From Lithospermum erythrorhizon (lineage: Eukaryota; Streptophyta; Magnoliopsida; Boraginales; Boraginaceae), in assembly GCA_019722365.1 (NCBI GenBank), contig JADFUC010001745.1, positions 1 through 64,000 on the forward strand: a DNA stretch of 64,000 nucleotides, written 5' to 3'. Shown here piece after piece: positions 36,691 to 47,759 of this stretch (positions are counted from its first letter, which is position 1; each line of letters begins with the position of its first letter). The notes below the pieces were generated by a model. It saw nothing but the letters and a program-made list of their open reading frames with translations, was not told the DNA's origin and searched no databases. Made by a program: the position numbers and the translations under genes.

Positions 36691-38815
36691 AATATCATTT
36701 TTTTAATTGGAATGAGCATGTTGTAAAAATAAAAATGTGCCAAAAGGTTAAAGTAATGAGAGTAAATATGTATCAATGCGGGTAAAATAGTTACAAAACC
36801 ATTCTACGTATTTGGAGAGAAATAAGGTATTTTTCTTGGCCCCGAGTCATAAATAGAGTGTAGTACCTTTGGTAATTTGATGGAAATTTGGATATTTGGG
36901 GATGGTGTCTTTATGTTTAAAATAATATAAGGAATAAGATACTAATTAAATAATATCTGAGACAATTAGGTGCAACTTTCAAATAATACAGGGAAATTGG
37001 GTGTAATTTACCCAACTTGTTTATTTATAATTTGAGAGGCTCAGATCACATTAATTCCATGTGTAATTGGCTCTATTATGAGACCTTCATGAAATTGGGC
37101 TAGTCGTTTCACACTTGGATCCTGATCGATCAGCATTCGGCAGTCCGTGAAAATCAGACACGTAACATATACTATATAGTGGTAGAATGAAATTATATTT
37201 AGAAATAAAATATATAAAAAATGCTAGGATAAAACAATATTAAGAGGGGTGAGAGGAGTAAAATTAAAAAATATAAAATAAAAAAATCTGAGGTTTTAGA
37301 TAAGGTGCTCTTTTCTTTCACATCATAAGGTCACATACAATTTAGATTAGGCTTAAATTAACTTTGTTGTCACCAGCTTGACTGACTCGTCGGTTGTCAC
37401 TGAAGCCCAACTACTTCCAGTTATTTAGGGAGTTTCGTTCATTTTTTGTGTTAAAATTAGGTCAATCCAGCTTTTGATGAAGGGTAAATCGAATTAATAA
37501 ATATATTGAAGCTTGTGATCGATTTTTCAAATACATAAAAGTAATTGGGTCAATTTAATGTTTGTACATTATTACATCCTTCATTTAAAATTGATTGAAA
37601 TGATATGATAGATTAGGATTAGTTAATTGACGATTTGACCTATTATAGATTAGTTTAGAGACGTCGATCGAAGTTATTAATTCGAGCGGCATGTGGATGC
37701 GATGAAAATGCAAGGGACCAGCTGCAGGCGATTTAGCAAAATTGATAAACTGTTCAAATAAGTTTGGAAGGAGAAATTAGAATGCTGGGTCTCAAACTTT
37801 AAATAGTGATCAGACCTAACTAGTAAGGTTTGATTAGACTCGTTTCTTTATCGAATTGATTAGAACCTTATTTTTCCTGGCTTTTTCATCGAGTATAATC
37901 GAACATATTACAAGCAATTGTTGATTGGGGTGAAACCTGTTTGGGTTTGACTAAAGCAATTCTATTTTCTACTATAGTAATAATGTTACCAAGAATGCAT
38001 AGACTAAAACAGTAGCTATTGACACCAACTACAATAGCAACCCTGGAGAGTGAGAAGTGAACACAACAATGGCACAGAATCACTGATTACTGAATCCAAT
38101 GCTTCTCAAGCAAAATATAAAGGGGACCCAGATGCCACTATGCAAGTACTTCTGCCTCATAATTTATTACTTTCAACTTTTATGCTGTTGGCTCACAAAA
38201 AATGATTATATTGCCTTATTTACTTATATTATGTTTCAAAAGACAATTTTAATTATTTATTTTTTTGTTTTCAAAAGACAATTTTAATTTCAATTACAAT
38301 TTTTTAAAGGGAATATTTATATTTATATTTATACATTTTATAATGGTGAGAGATTTATATAAATTATAAAAGTTACAAAAAATCACTTTATTAAATTGAT
38401 GAGAGATTTTCAGGAGATTTTGTGAAGAGAATACTACTAGTTGTTCTTCAACTAACATTTGTGTTATTAGTTTTGTATTTGGGTGGATACATTTCAAAAA
38501 AATATTTCCATCCAACTATTCAAAGATTTAACAAAATTAATATTTTTATTGCTAAAATATGTTAGAGGTACTCTCAAATTCGGCACACTAGTATATGGGC
38601 TTCATTTCCAAATGTTAAAATATCAAAATCTATGCAATTGTGTAATTGGGAGGAATGTGCAAATAAATAAAGATGATAAAAGGAGTATATATATAACTTA
38701 GCATTTCAATATTCTTTGTGAGTAATTGTTGAAGATCAATAACACATTGTGCACATGTCGTAATGAGTTAATAAACAGTTATATATAAAGGCCGTCATAA
38801 CTCTGTGTAATATTC

Positions 38816-38885
38816 GGATATCCTCAATTACAAATAATTTTCGACGGTGTTTTTTGGCTGAGGATATCCTCAATTACAAATAATT
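38816..38885. repeat. Perfect 24-bp direct repeat, 46-bp spacing
   Basis: A 24-mer beginning GGATATCCTCAATTACAA occurs at 38816-38839 and 38862-38885. The spacer contains TCGACGGTG. Confidence 0.8.
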
Positions 38886-39790
38886 ATTTGCAGCCAGGGA
38901 TTGAAAGAAATATATTTATTAAGCATATCAGGTGAGATGTCAATGATACAGAGATTATAAATATTAAATTGTCGAGAGAGCATCAAATTATTAAATTAAT
39001 ATTTTGGTTAAATTGATATGATTTAAAAAGTATAATTGCAAATTTATGTGGATCTCAATATATAAAATTCATATTAGTGAAATTAATAATAATAATAATA
39101 TAATAATTCACCATCAAGTATAAGATTATTTAACTATTACATATTATAATAATAATAACAATAGTTCTACATCATATGTGTGATAATTGCACAAGATAAC
39201 AGTTATTGCTTAACACATATTATTATAATAATAACAATAGGTCTACATAAAATATATTATTTGTAGTATTAAATTCCTATTAAAATTCATGAATTATCAA
39301 TTAAAATGTAGATTATTAATTAAAAGATAATATATTTGTCCTAGCACTAGATTTTAGAGAGAAAGATAGTTTAGTTATTAATAGTGTAAGGAAGAAGCAA
39401 TGTTTTATTAATGACATATATACCATGATGTTGAGTGATGATTTAGTCTTTTATTTTTTTGTTTTTAGTCACCCCTCTCCCACCAAATTTTGCTTCTTAA
39501 CCATCTTGGTTCTAATTTGGGCAAACTACAACCATAAACTCAATAAAATAAACCTAGCCAAATACATTTATAAATAATAATTAAAGAGATGCAAAGGCAA
39601 CCCAAAGGTAACATGATCTGTTGGAGTAAAGAGATCATGTAGTAGGATCATTGCACTCCAATGTTTAGTCTTTCTTTTTTGGGAAACCTTTCTTATCTTT
39701 TGACAATTAAGTTTTATAGTTTTCAAGTGTTCCAAATAATTATTTATCAAACCCTTACTTTATATCAATTATTATCTGGACAAAATAATA

Positions 39791-40025
39791 CTCTCTTCAT
39801 TTTAAAATAAATGATTGTTTAGATAAAAAATATTTTATTAAAGAATAGTGAAAAGCTACATTGAGATTGTAAAAAGCTACATTGAAATTGTAAAAAAATA
39901 TATTGAAATTGTAAATATATTAAAAATGCAATGATGAATATTGTGAAAATTAAATTTTTCCAAATGAACATGTATTTTGAGGCGTAGAGATGAGTTATTA
40001 GACTAGAATTTTATATAGAAGGCAG
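39791..40025. mobile_element. Stowaway-like MITE, probable
   Basis: The left end CTCTCTTCATTTTAAAATAA and the right end read on the other strand, CTGCCTTCTATATAAAATTC, are similar, and TA flanks both sides. It is 235 bp long with no coding capacity and sits just downstream of the ABCB19 stop. Confidence 0.45.
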
Positions 40026-40658
40026 TAATTGTTATATTATATAAATGAAAAATATCAAAAATTGGAGGCGAAACAGCTTAATTTTAAATAAATAAATAAT
40101 AAAATTATTTTTAATATTAAAATATAATTTCCAAAATTTCACAGAATCTTTAACCATGCCTCTTCTTAATTCCTCCACTGAACTGAGTACTCATCACGAT
40201 ATTAAAAGGTGTAAACCTTTTTTTATTATATGAATATCTCCCATGTTCTGTGTCTGTCTTGGCCTTAACAAAATGAGAATTTAACTAGAATTTCTGAAAA
40301 AGATGAAGAAACTATAAAATAAAAAGTGTAACACGTGCTAAACGAATTCAAAATATCATGCTGGAAAAGTAGCTGTTTGTGAATAATTGTGATTGTCATT
40401 GTTTCATATTCCATTTGTTGGAGTGACAAAATGTGAAGAGAGCTAATCAGCAAGCAAAACCAGAAAAACTTAGAGACAAGATTATGCACCTCAAATATTA
40501 ATAATATAACATCCACATGGAGTTTGTAGTTCTTGATTAAGCCAAAGGGGTGGGAAGAAAACATTCCTTATCTCCATATCTACAACTATGATGCCCAAGA
40601 AAATGAAAATAATGGTTAATTAGGACATAAGAGCTATTACAAAGTAAAAACAATTATT
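40026..40658. other. 3' flank of ABCB19, no other gene seen
   Basis: AT-rich sequence after the ABCB19 stop, presumably holding its 3' untranslated region. A 99-codon minus-strand frame at 40564-40265 has no known domain and is not called. Confidence 0.35.
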
Positions 40659-43600
40659 TCAAACGTGGTGTTGTAATTGCAGGAGCCTTGAATATGCTCC
40701 TTCAGGCCGACTGATTAAGTCACCATGGCTGCCTTGTTCAACAATGCGGCCAAATGCACGCTTTTAACAATGGTATCCACCCCTCGGATGGTGGATAACC
40801 GGTGAGCCACAAGAACGGTTCAATGCTGCGGCCTCACTTGGGCGTTCAAAACTGCAGCACATTCGTTCTCGTCTGTTGCATGGCCCTCTCGTCTAACAAG
40901 AGATCGCAGGGTCCTTAAGAACTGCCCGAGCAATGGCGATTCTTTGTTCTGACCTCCGGATAATTAGACTCTAAGCCTACAGAGTCTTTGTAACCTTCAG
41001 GCAATCCACGTAAAGCGTGTAAGCGATTTTGCTGCACAACCCGATTACCTCTGCTTCTGTTGCACCCTCTTTACCGTAAGCAATGTTCTCAAGAATGCTG
41101 GCTGCAAAAGTGCTGAAAACAACGGTAGACCAGCCCAATTTTCCGTCGGAGAGATTTCAAATTCAACCTCCTGATATCCTTCCCATCTATCATGACTTTT
41201 CCACCTATTGGATCATAGAATCGCTCGATCAATGCTATAACTGAACTCTTTCCTGAACCACTAGCTCCGACAAGAGCTTGACTCCGACCTGCACGTATCC
41301 TGAGGTTAAAGTCTTTGAACACCATCACATCAGGTCTTGATGGATAAGCAAAATCAATATGTCGAAGTTCAATTTCTCCGCGAATGTTCTCAACAGAATC
41401 AGCATCGGGATCATCAGGGTCTATTCTTGTTGTCCGATCAAGAATGGAAAAGACTGAGCCGACATCACCTCCCTAGTTTCAGGTGCAGGCTGACAGTTTC
41501 TACAGCTAGGTTGGCTGTGATGGCTAACACTCACAACCTTAATAACCCAGGGAATGTTGAAAGACCTTTGCTAACAAGATGGGAACCGTACCAAAGGATG
41601 AGAGCCTCGGATCCATAGAGTGCAAGCTGGGAGAGGCCAAATAGAAGTTTGACTACTTTGGTGAAAACTTCAACTCTGGGCGTAGCTCATGAGAGAACAA
41701 TGAGAGAATTTTGTCTTGAGCATTGAATGCTGCAACTGTACGGATGTTGCTCACTCCTTCCCCTGCTATCATGCTTGTTTTGGCACATATACCTTAAGCT
41801 CATGTCTCCAACAAATCTTTGAGAGAGAGAGTTGCTGTAGTAAATAAAATTTAGGTGATTATAATTCATATGGTAGAATTAGAGCCTTATTTGAGCGAGT
41901 TATATTTATGAGATGGCACCATTTTTTAATTTCCAAGTCAAGCCTAAAGTACGACCGAATGAACTCATGGTGTATAAGCAAATTAAATTTAAGAGATGCA
42001 CAATTTTTAATTTCCTAGTCAAGCCTAAAGTACGCTAGAATGAACTCATGGTGTATGAATTTTGCATCCATAATAAAAATTCTAACTATCATGCCTTCAT
42101 TACATGAACCGACATAAATAGCATTTTCACATTGAATACATCACGGCCAGATATATAAGAGTCATGTCACGAGTTTCAATATCAGAAATAAGACCCTACA
42201 GGTAATTCAAAATTTCAAGGACAAACATACTAACCTGAGCAAAATTGGCAAGGATGCAAAGTGGAGGTTCTGGGATAGGCAAGAGACCCGCCATTCCACT
42301 ATGAATGCGACTATGAAAGATGTGAGGAGAGATGTCATGTTTTGCAGTATTACAGAGATCCTCTCAGCAATGGCTGACTTGACATCTGCTGCATCTGTAG
42401 CCAAGCGAGCTGCCACAAGGCTTGAATTGTGCTCATCTTCGTCAAACCATCCAACTTCATTTCTCAAAATTGCTGTAGTTTCAGTGAAAAGTGTTAATTA
42501 TAATGATCTATTTAGATACAGTGCAGACACTTGTGAAGAAATGGTGCTCCATAATTTTGAGTATTATCAATTGAAACCTGAGGTTGCATTGCCTATTTTT
42601 GCAGAATCAAGAAATGCATATTCTTATTAAATGCTCACACTACCAACGCTTCTTATCTATGGTGAAGTGGTAGATAATGTTTGCACTCAACTCTTGGATC
42701 AATTTGCAAACAGCCTCCTTGTTATCACAGGGGCAAGACTGCAAAACTGTTCAACTTCTCCCTTACTTAGGCAGAGCCTCTTCAAAGGCATTGGGGCATG
42801 TTAATCTTAGTCTTAATCACTTAATCTTAATCTTAATAAGATGCTAAAAGATTAACAAAACAGAACATATTAGCCCACCTGCAAACATCATCCTCCTCAC
42901 TGGTCGTGGGTTCTCATATGATACTGAAAATGTCTTGAATCAAATATGCTACCACAGCATAGAGCCCTGTACCAATATAAATGAGACACTCTCATCTTTC
43001 TTTCCCATTACTAACAATTTTATAGTAGAAAGCCTCCAATCATGTGCCATAACAATTAGTTGGCCCAATGAATCCAGAGAGAATAGACCTCCCATGGTAA
43101 GGCCACTCAGGGCATTGAGTTTAAAGAAGCCGATAAAGTAGTTTTTGTGGTGCGAGTTTTCTGTCAGTTTCAGCACTAGATACCATCTCTAGACGGCCAT
43201 CAGCACCTGTACTGTATTGATAAGTCAAATTTCTTAGACTGCCAAACTGAGAAGACTTTGTGGACAAAAGAATGAAGCTCAGCCTTGAGGAGCGTGATCG
43301 ATTGGTTGAAGGATTTGAGAAGTCCCTGTTCCCTACCATCTCCTGGAATCTGATTAAGGAAGCATACGCTCCGGCTTTGGTAATCAGCTCCTCGTGTGTG
43401 CCTGTTTCAACAACTAGCCCTTGCTGTATTACTGCAATTGAATCAACACTCCTGATGGTGGATAGACGATGTGCTACAACCACAGTTGTCCTTCCCACCA
43501 TGAGACGATCTAGGGCATCCTGAACAAGGCTCTCCGAACTTGCATCAAGGGCACTAGTTGCTTCGTCAAGCAGGAGGATCTTTGGGTTCTTCAACATAGC

Positions 43601-46600
43601 TCTTGCTATAGCAATTCTCTGTTTCTGACCACCAGAGAGTTGGACACCACGCTCCCCTACCTGGAGAACACAATAATGATATGTTTTATAAAAACCATTC
43701 AAAACCAAATTTATAACTAACAGGAAAAATTTCATGGTGAAACCAAGATGCTAAGTACTTATTCTGGCATTTTTTAATCACATATACTTAAGTCTAATGC
43801 TCTACCTGAGTGTTGTATCCATTTGGAAGCAAAGTTATGAAGCTATGAGCATTAGCAGCAGAAGTAGCAGCCTCCACTTCAGCCATAGTCGCATCAGGCT
43901 TTCCATGGAGAATGTTATCAAGTATAGTTGTGGCAAAAAGTGCTGGTTCTTGGTTTACCAAACCAATCTGATCACGCAACCACCGGAGCTGAAGTGTCTT
44001 TATGTCCACATTATCCAGTAGTATTTGTCCTGAATAAGATGAAACCAAATTATCATGAAAAATGTTTAACGGGAAGCCCAAAAGGTTCATGCAAGTCAGA
44101 AATTATCAGTCACCTTGATTAGGGTCATAAAACCTTTCTATCAGAGAAACAACAGTACTTTTCCCAGAACCACTTCCACCAACAACTGCAACCGTCTTTC
44201 CAGCAGGGAAGAAAATAGAAAAGTCCCGGAAGACCATTACATCAGGTCTGGATGGATAGCTGAAGGTCACATTCTTGAACTCGATGTTTCCTTGAACCTC
44301 ATCTAGGCACTTCCCCTCTGTACTGTCTTGAACAATGGTAGGTTTTTGCCTAATAATTTCAATTAACTTGTATCCAGCTGCTTTTCCTTTGCTGAATGCC
44401 CCAAGATTGGAAAATGATTGGCCCAAACTCCTGTGGGATTGATCACGAAAAATTAGTTACTCTACTTAGCAAAAGAAAAACTAACAGTGGTTAGTCTACC
44501 ACGTCGGCTTGCAAATAAAGTTGAAGGGAAAAAGTTGAAGTCTTACATTCCCTAATGATGGCCGAAAAATCGCAGCGAGTTTCCTTTTTCCTCCATCGGT
44601 TTGTCCACTCCTGATAAAAACACCAGCATACCAGAAAACAAGGGCCCAGGACATGCAAGCTATTCCATATGTACATCCTAATCCAAGTCCTTTTGCCATC
44701 CCAGCCTTATATCCGAGCTCAACGAAGATGCTCATTTTTATCAATATAATGAAAACATATTTATTATAAGGTTGATTGACATATTTATGATAATGAAGAA
44801 GGATGGAGTGTGGAGATTCATATTTCAAGAATTGCAATTAATAAATAATAAATCAATTTATAAATGAATAAGGTGATCTAAAAGGGGAAAAAAATTCAAG
44901 TCATAAAAGTTAAAGGTTTATTAGTGAAAGATGAGAGTATGTACAAAGTATTATTATTGCAAGCATGAAAATACATCTGCATGCCAAAAGGTAATGGCAA
45001 CCACAAAGGTAGACAAACTTTATGACAAGCTCACATGTTAAGAATAATTATCCTTCTACTGGGGTTCATTATGACATACCAATCTTTTTTGGAGAAGAGG
45101 ATTACAACAGAAAAAGGCAAAAGAACGTCCATTATTATCTCCAAGCAGACTTTAATTTCCAAACTCACCTGCTCAGCAACTATATTCGCATTGGCATAAG
45201 ATTCACGGCTCTTGGACGTGAGACCGGTGAGAGTATACGCATACAAGCCACCGGCAAAAGCAATGCCAGGAATCACTGCAACACTGAGTAGCGCTAGTTT
45301 CCATGCTGATACAAAACCGACCACTAATCCAGCCAGAAACGTAGACAAATAATGAATGAAATTCCCCACCTGGACAATCTAAATTATGTTATAACAAAAC
45401 CAAACTGTCTTCACCGTTACATGGGATCAGTTGCATGGATAGGGTGACGCATGCGAGATTCATCTTCAACCAATCTCACCTTTTCAATTAATCTCAATGA
45501 CACCCAACTAAGGATCAGTAATTTTGATATGAAACACAGTTCAACTTCTAATCTTTAATTTCAGAAACTACCAACAATTTCAGTGGTCAAGGGGGTAAAG
45601 AAAACAAGAATTGTTCATCTTACTACGAATGATTAATGTACATACTTCAGTATTGACATTTATTACAAGGACCCCTCTCCTTCATTAAATTAATATACCA
45701 AGCTACAATAAATCTATATTGAACACATTTCCTTTTCACAATATCTCACTAGTCCACTACTCTACTAGATCTCACTGTTAGCATTTCAGTCAATCAAATG
45801 CCGTTACTATTCCAAAATAAAAAATCATGGTGACAAGTAGTACAAATCTGACCCAGTCAAACACAATTGAGAGGAAGAGAATTCAGTTTAAACCTTCTCA
45901 CTAATGGCATCTTGGACAAGCAATGTATCCGTTGAAACACTGAAAACGACATCACCAGTTCTTGCATCTGTATCGAAAAATCCAACATCTTGCTTCAAAA
46001 CTGCCTCCAAGTACTTCTTTCTTAGTGTTCCAGTTTGTCTCTCCCCAGTGAACATCCAACATGCAATTTCAGTTCACATACTTAATAACATAAATATACA
46101 ACCTTGGCACTGCTAACATATTCTTGGCCAATTCAAATTGCTACCACAGCAGAAGTAGCGATGCTGCATTTCATCCGATCCCCCCCTTCCTACCCCGCTT
46201 AGCCCTGACAATCTCTTCCAAAGCTTGATTCCCGCACGTTTAATTGTACTTCAAGTAATACGTTTATGCATTATTCAATGGATCATTTGACTGTAGCTAG
46301 CAGGACAATTAGCAATTCTGAGATGTGTGAAGCTATAATATTATAATACAATAAAATGTTAAACAATTTGACAAGTGAAGAAGAAAAGGACACAGGACGG
46401 TCCAAGGACCACGTGCATTACAAGTCTCTTTAGTAATTTGATCTTAATGTGGAATAGTCTTAAGTGGTATCAAATCCAAATAGAGCAATACTACTATCTA
46501 ACAACAAGCACTTTGAAGTCTGAACCATGAGTGTGTATTATTGAACATTTGTTCTCTCTTTTTTTTGCAAAAATAGAAAGAAATACAAATTGGAGTTGAG

Positions 46601-47283
46601 AATTATTACCAGCATATGATGAGAAACACACAAACTTAACCAAGATATTAATGAAGAGAGTTATTACTGCATTTAATGCCAAATCAAGAAAATCAGATCT
46701 CTCTTTCAATTAAAAAACTAGAATCCAAAACAGATCTAAAACTAAACTAATCAAGCATCAACCAAACTAGAATATTACCAACTCCAATTCAATTTAATTG
46801 ACGTTTTTGTTTTCCGCGTCAAAACTTGAGCATCATTACTTTTTAGCTATATTATGAAAAAGTACACCAAAAAAATATTGTGAACATTATAATGACAAGT
46901 CTCATGATATTAAATTTATAGTTAAAAAAATAGTGAATAAAAAGTAATTGATGCTCAGCTCAATACTTGATACAATAAAAACGGAAGCGTTAATTAAAAT
47001 GAATTAATAAATGTATTTAAGGAAGTGGGCATTTTACCTTAGCAACTTCATGGGTCATTTTGTGCAAATCCATTTGGTTCTTACCAAAACCATTGACCAT
47101 TTCACCAAAAAGCAAGAAGAAAACTGGCATAGAAGAGCCATGAACAATGGCACCTAAGCTTCCTAATGCCATCAAACAATAATCATATTTATCAGCAAAT
47201 GAAAACAACTGATAAAAAGGCAAACTTTGCTCTTTTTTCTTCTCTGCTTCTGCCATTTTCTTCACTTCAGTTGCCTCAGCCAT
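40659..47283 (-). CDS. ABCB19: ABCB19-type ABC transporter (auxin exporter), disrupted as given
   Basis: A full-length plant ABCB (P-glycoprotein) with two membrane domains and two ATPase domains. ABCB19 exports auxin at the plasma membrane (known for the family). Exons on the minus strand: 47283-47038 ([20 protein letters not shown]), 46666-46610, 46069-45894 ([20 protein letters not shown]), 45369-45169, 44717-44547, 44430-44114, 44029-43806, 43660-42879, 42472-42235 and 41834-40659. Intact motifs: Walker [24 protein letters not shown], Walker [13 protein letters not shown] and VVAHRLST in the first ATPase; Walker [10 protein letters not shown] in the second. Exons 1, 3, 4, 6 and 7 are fully open and in phase. 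Exon 2 has stops, the AG before exon 3 reads TG, about 30 codons are missing at the start of exon 5, and the second half of exon 8, the end of exon 9 and exon 10 have many small indels. The stop TGA at 40659 follows LLQLQHHV. It may be a decaying copy or a poor consensus of a working gene. Confidence 0.85.
41910..42058. repeat. Tandem duplication of 83 bp in ABCB19 intron 9
   Basis: Two copies of a unit containing AAGTCAAGCCTAAAGTACG and GAATGAACTCATGGTGTAT start at 41910 and 41993. They differ at several positions. Confidence 0.8.
46783..46990. mobile_element. MITE-like insertion in ABCB19 intron 1
   Basis: Starts CTCCAATTCAATTTAATTG and ends near ACGGAAGCG; the core resembles about 36522-36690 and the start of a stretch at 60020. 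The terminal repeats are poor, so the boundaries are approximate. Confidence 0.35.
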
Positions 47284-47671
47284 TGCAAAAATCAACACAA
47301 ACCCAAAAAACCAAAAAAATTTACTCCCAAACACTTGCTAAATATGTGAATAATTATTCAAGAAAAAAATGGTTTTTTGCTAAATTATTGATCATAACAA
47401 AAAGGGTCAGTTTTTTCCGATTCTTTAAGGTATTTGAGGTGAAATATCACAATAAACAGGTTCTTGAATGCAAACTGCAGCTACCATTTTGCATTAGTTT
47501 ACTGAAAAATACAATATATTATTAATTGGTGCGAGAATATGTATAATGGTCCAGTCTTTAGTGCATATTATTAATAGTATGCAGAAAAAAGAGTATGATA
47601 TTTATCAGAAACAGCACAATACTGTTAATTAACTGTAATGAGAAGCTATCTTTGTCTGAAAGATAAAAACT

Positions 47672-47692
47672 AGAGAGAGAAAGAGAGAGAGA
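47672..47692 (-). promoter_or_regulatory. CT tract in the ABCB19 leader
   Basis: A (GA)n-type run on the plus strand, so C/T-rich on the sense strand of ABCB19. It lies between the putative TATA box and the ATG. Such tracts are common in plant leaders. Confidence 0.4.
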
Positions 47693-47748
47693 TTATTACA
47701 CTGTATCAAACGAAATGGAAATGATACGGTAAGAGACCGGAGGTTTAC

Positions 47749-47754
47749 TATATA
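47749..47754 (-). promoter_or_regulatory. TATA box of ABCB19, probable
   Basis: CTATATAGTAAAC on the minus strand, followed about 30 bases later by GTATCATTTCC and then the CT tract. A start near 47720 would give a leader of about 435 bases before the ATG at 47283, with room for a leader intron. Confidence 0.4.
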
Positions 47755-47759
47755 GTGAA

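Larger units (their letters stand above)
32461..39788. other. Intergenic, no gene seen
   Basis: No coding sequence is recognisable over 7 kb. It holds two small direct-repeat pairs, listed separately (34668/34771 and 38816/38862), and a segment at about 36522-36690 related to the MITE-like sequence in ABCB19 intron 1. Confidence 0.4.

Noticed and set aside
40265..40564. 99-codon minus-strand open frame after ABCB19.
   Set aside because: Low-complexity hydrophobic reading of the AT-rich 3' flank with no family resemblance.
47166..47525. 119-codon plus-strand open frame over ABCB19 exon 1.
   Set aside because: It is the antisense of a well-supported exon and its leader.
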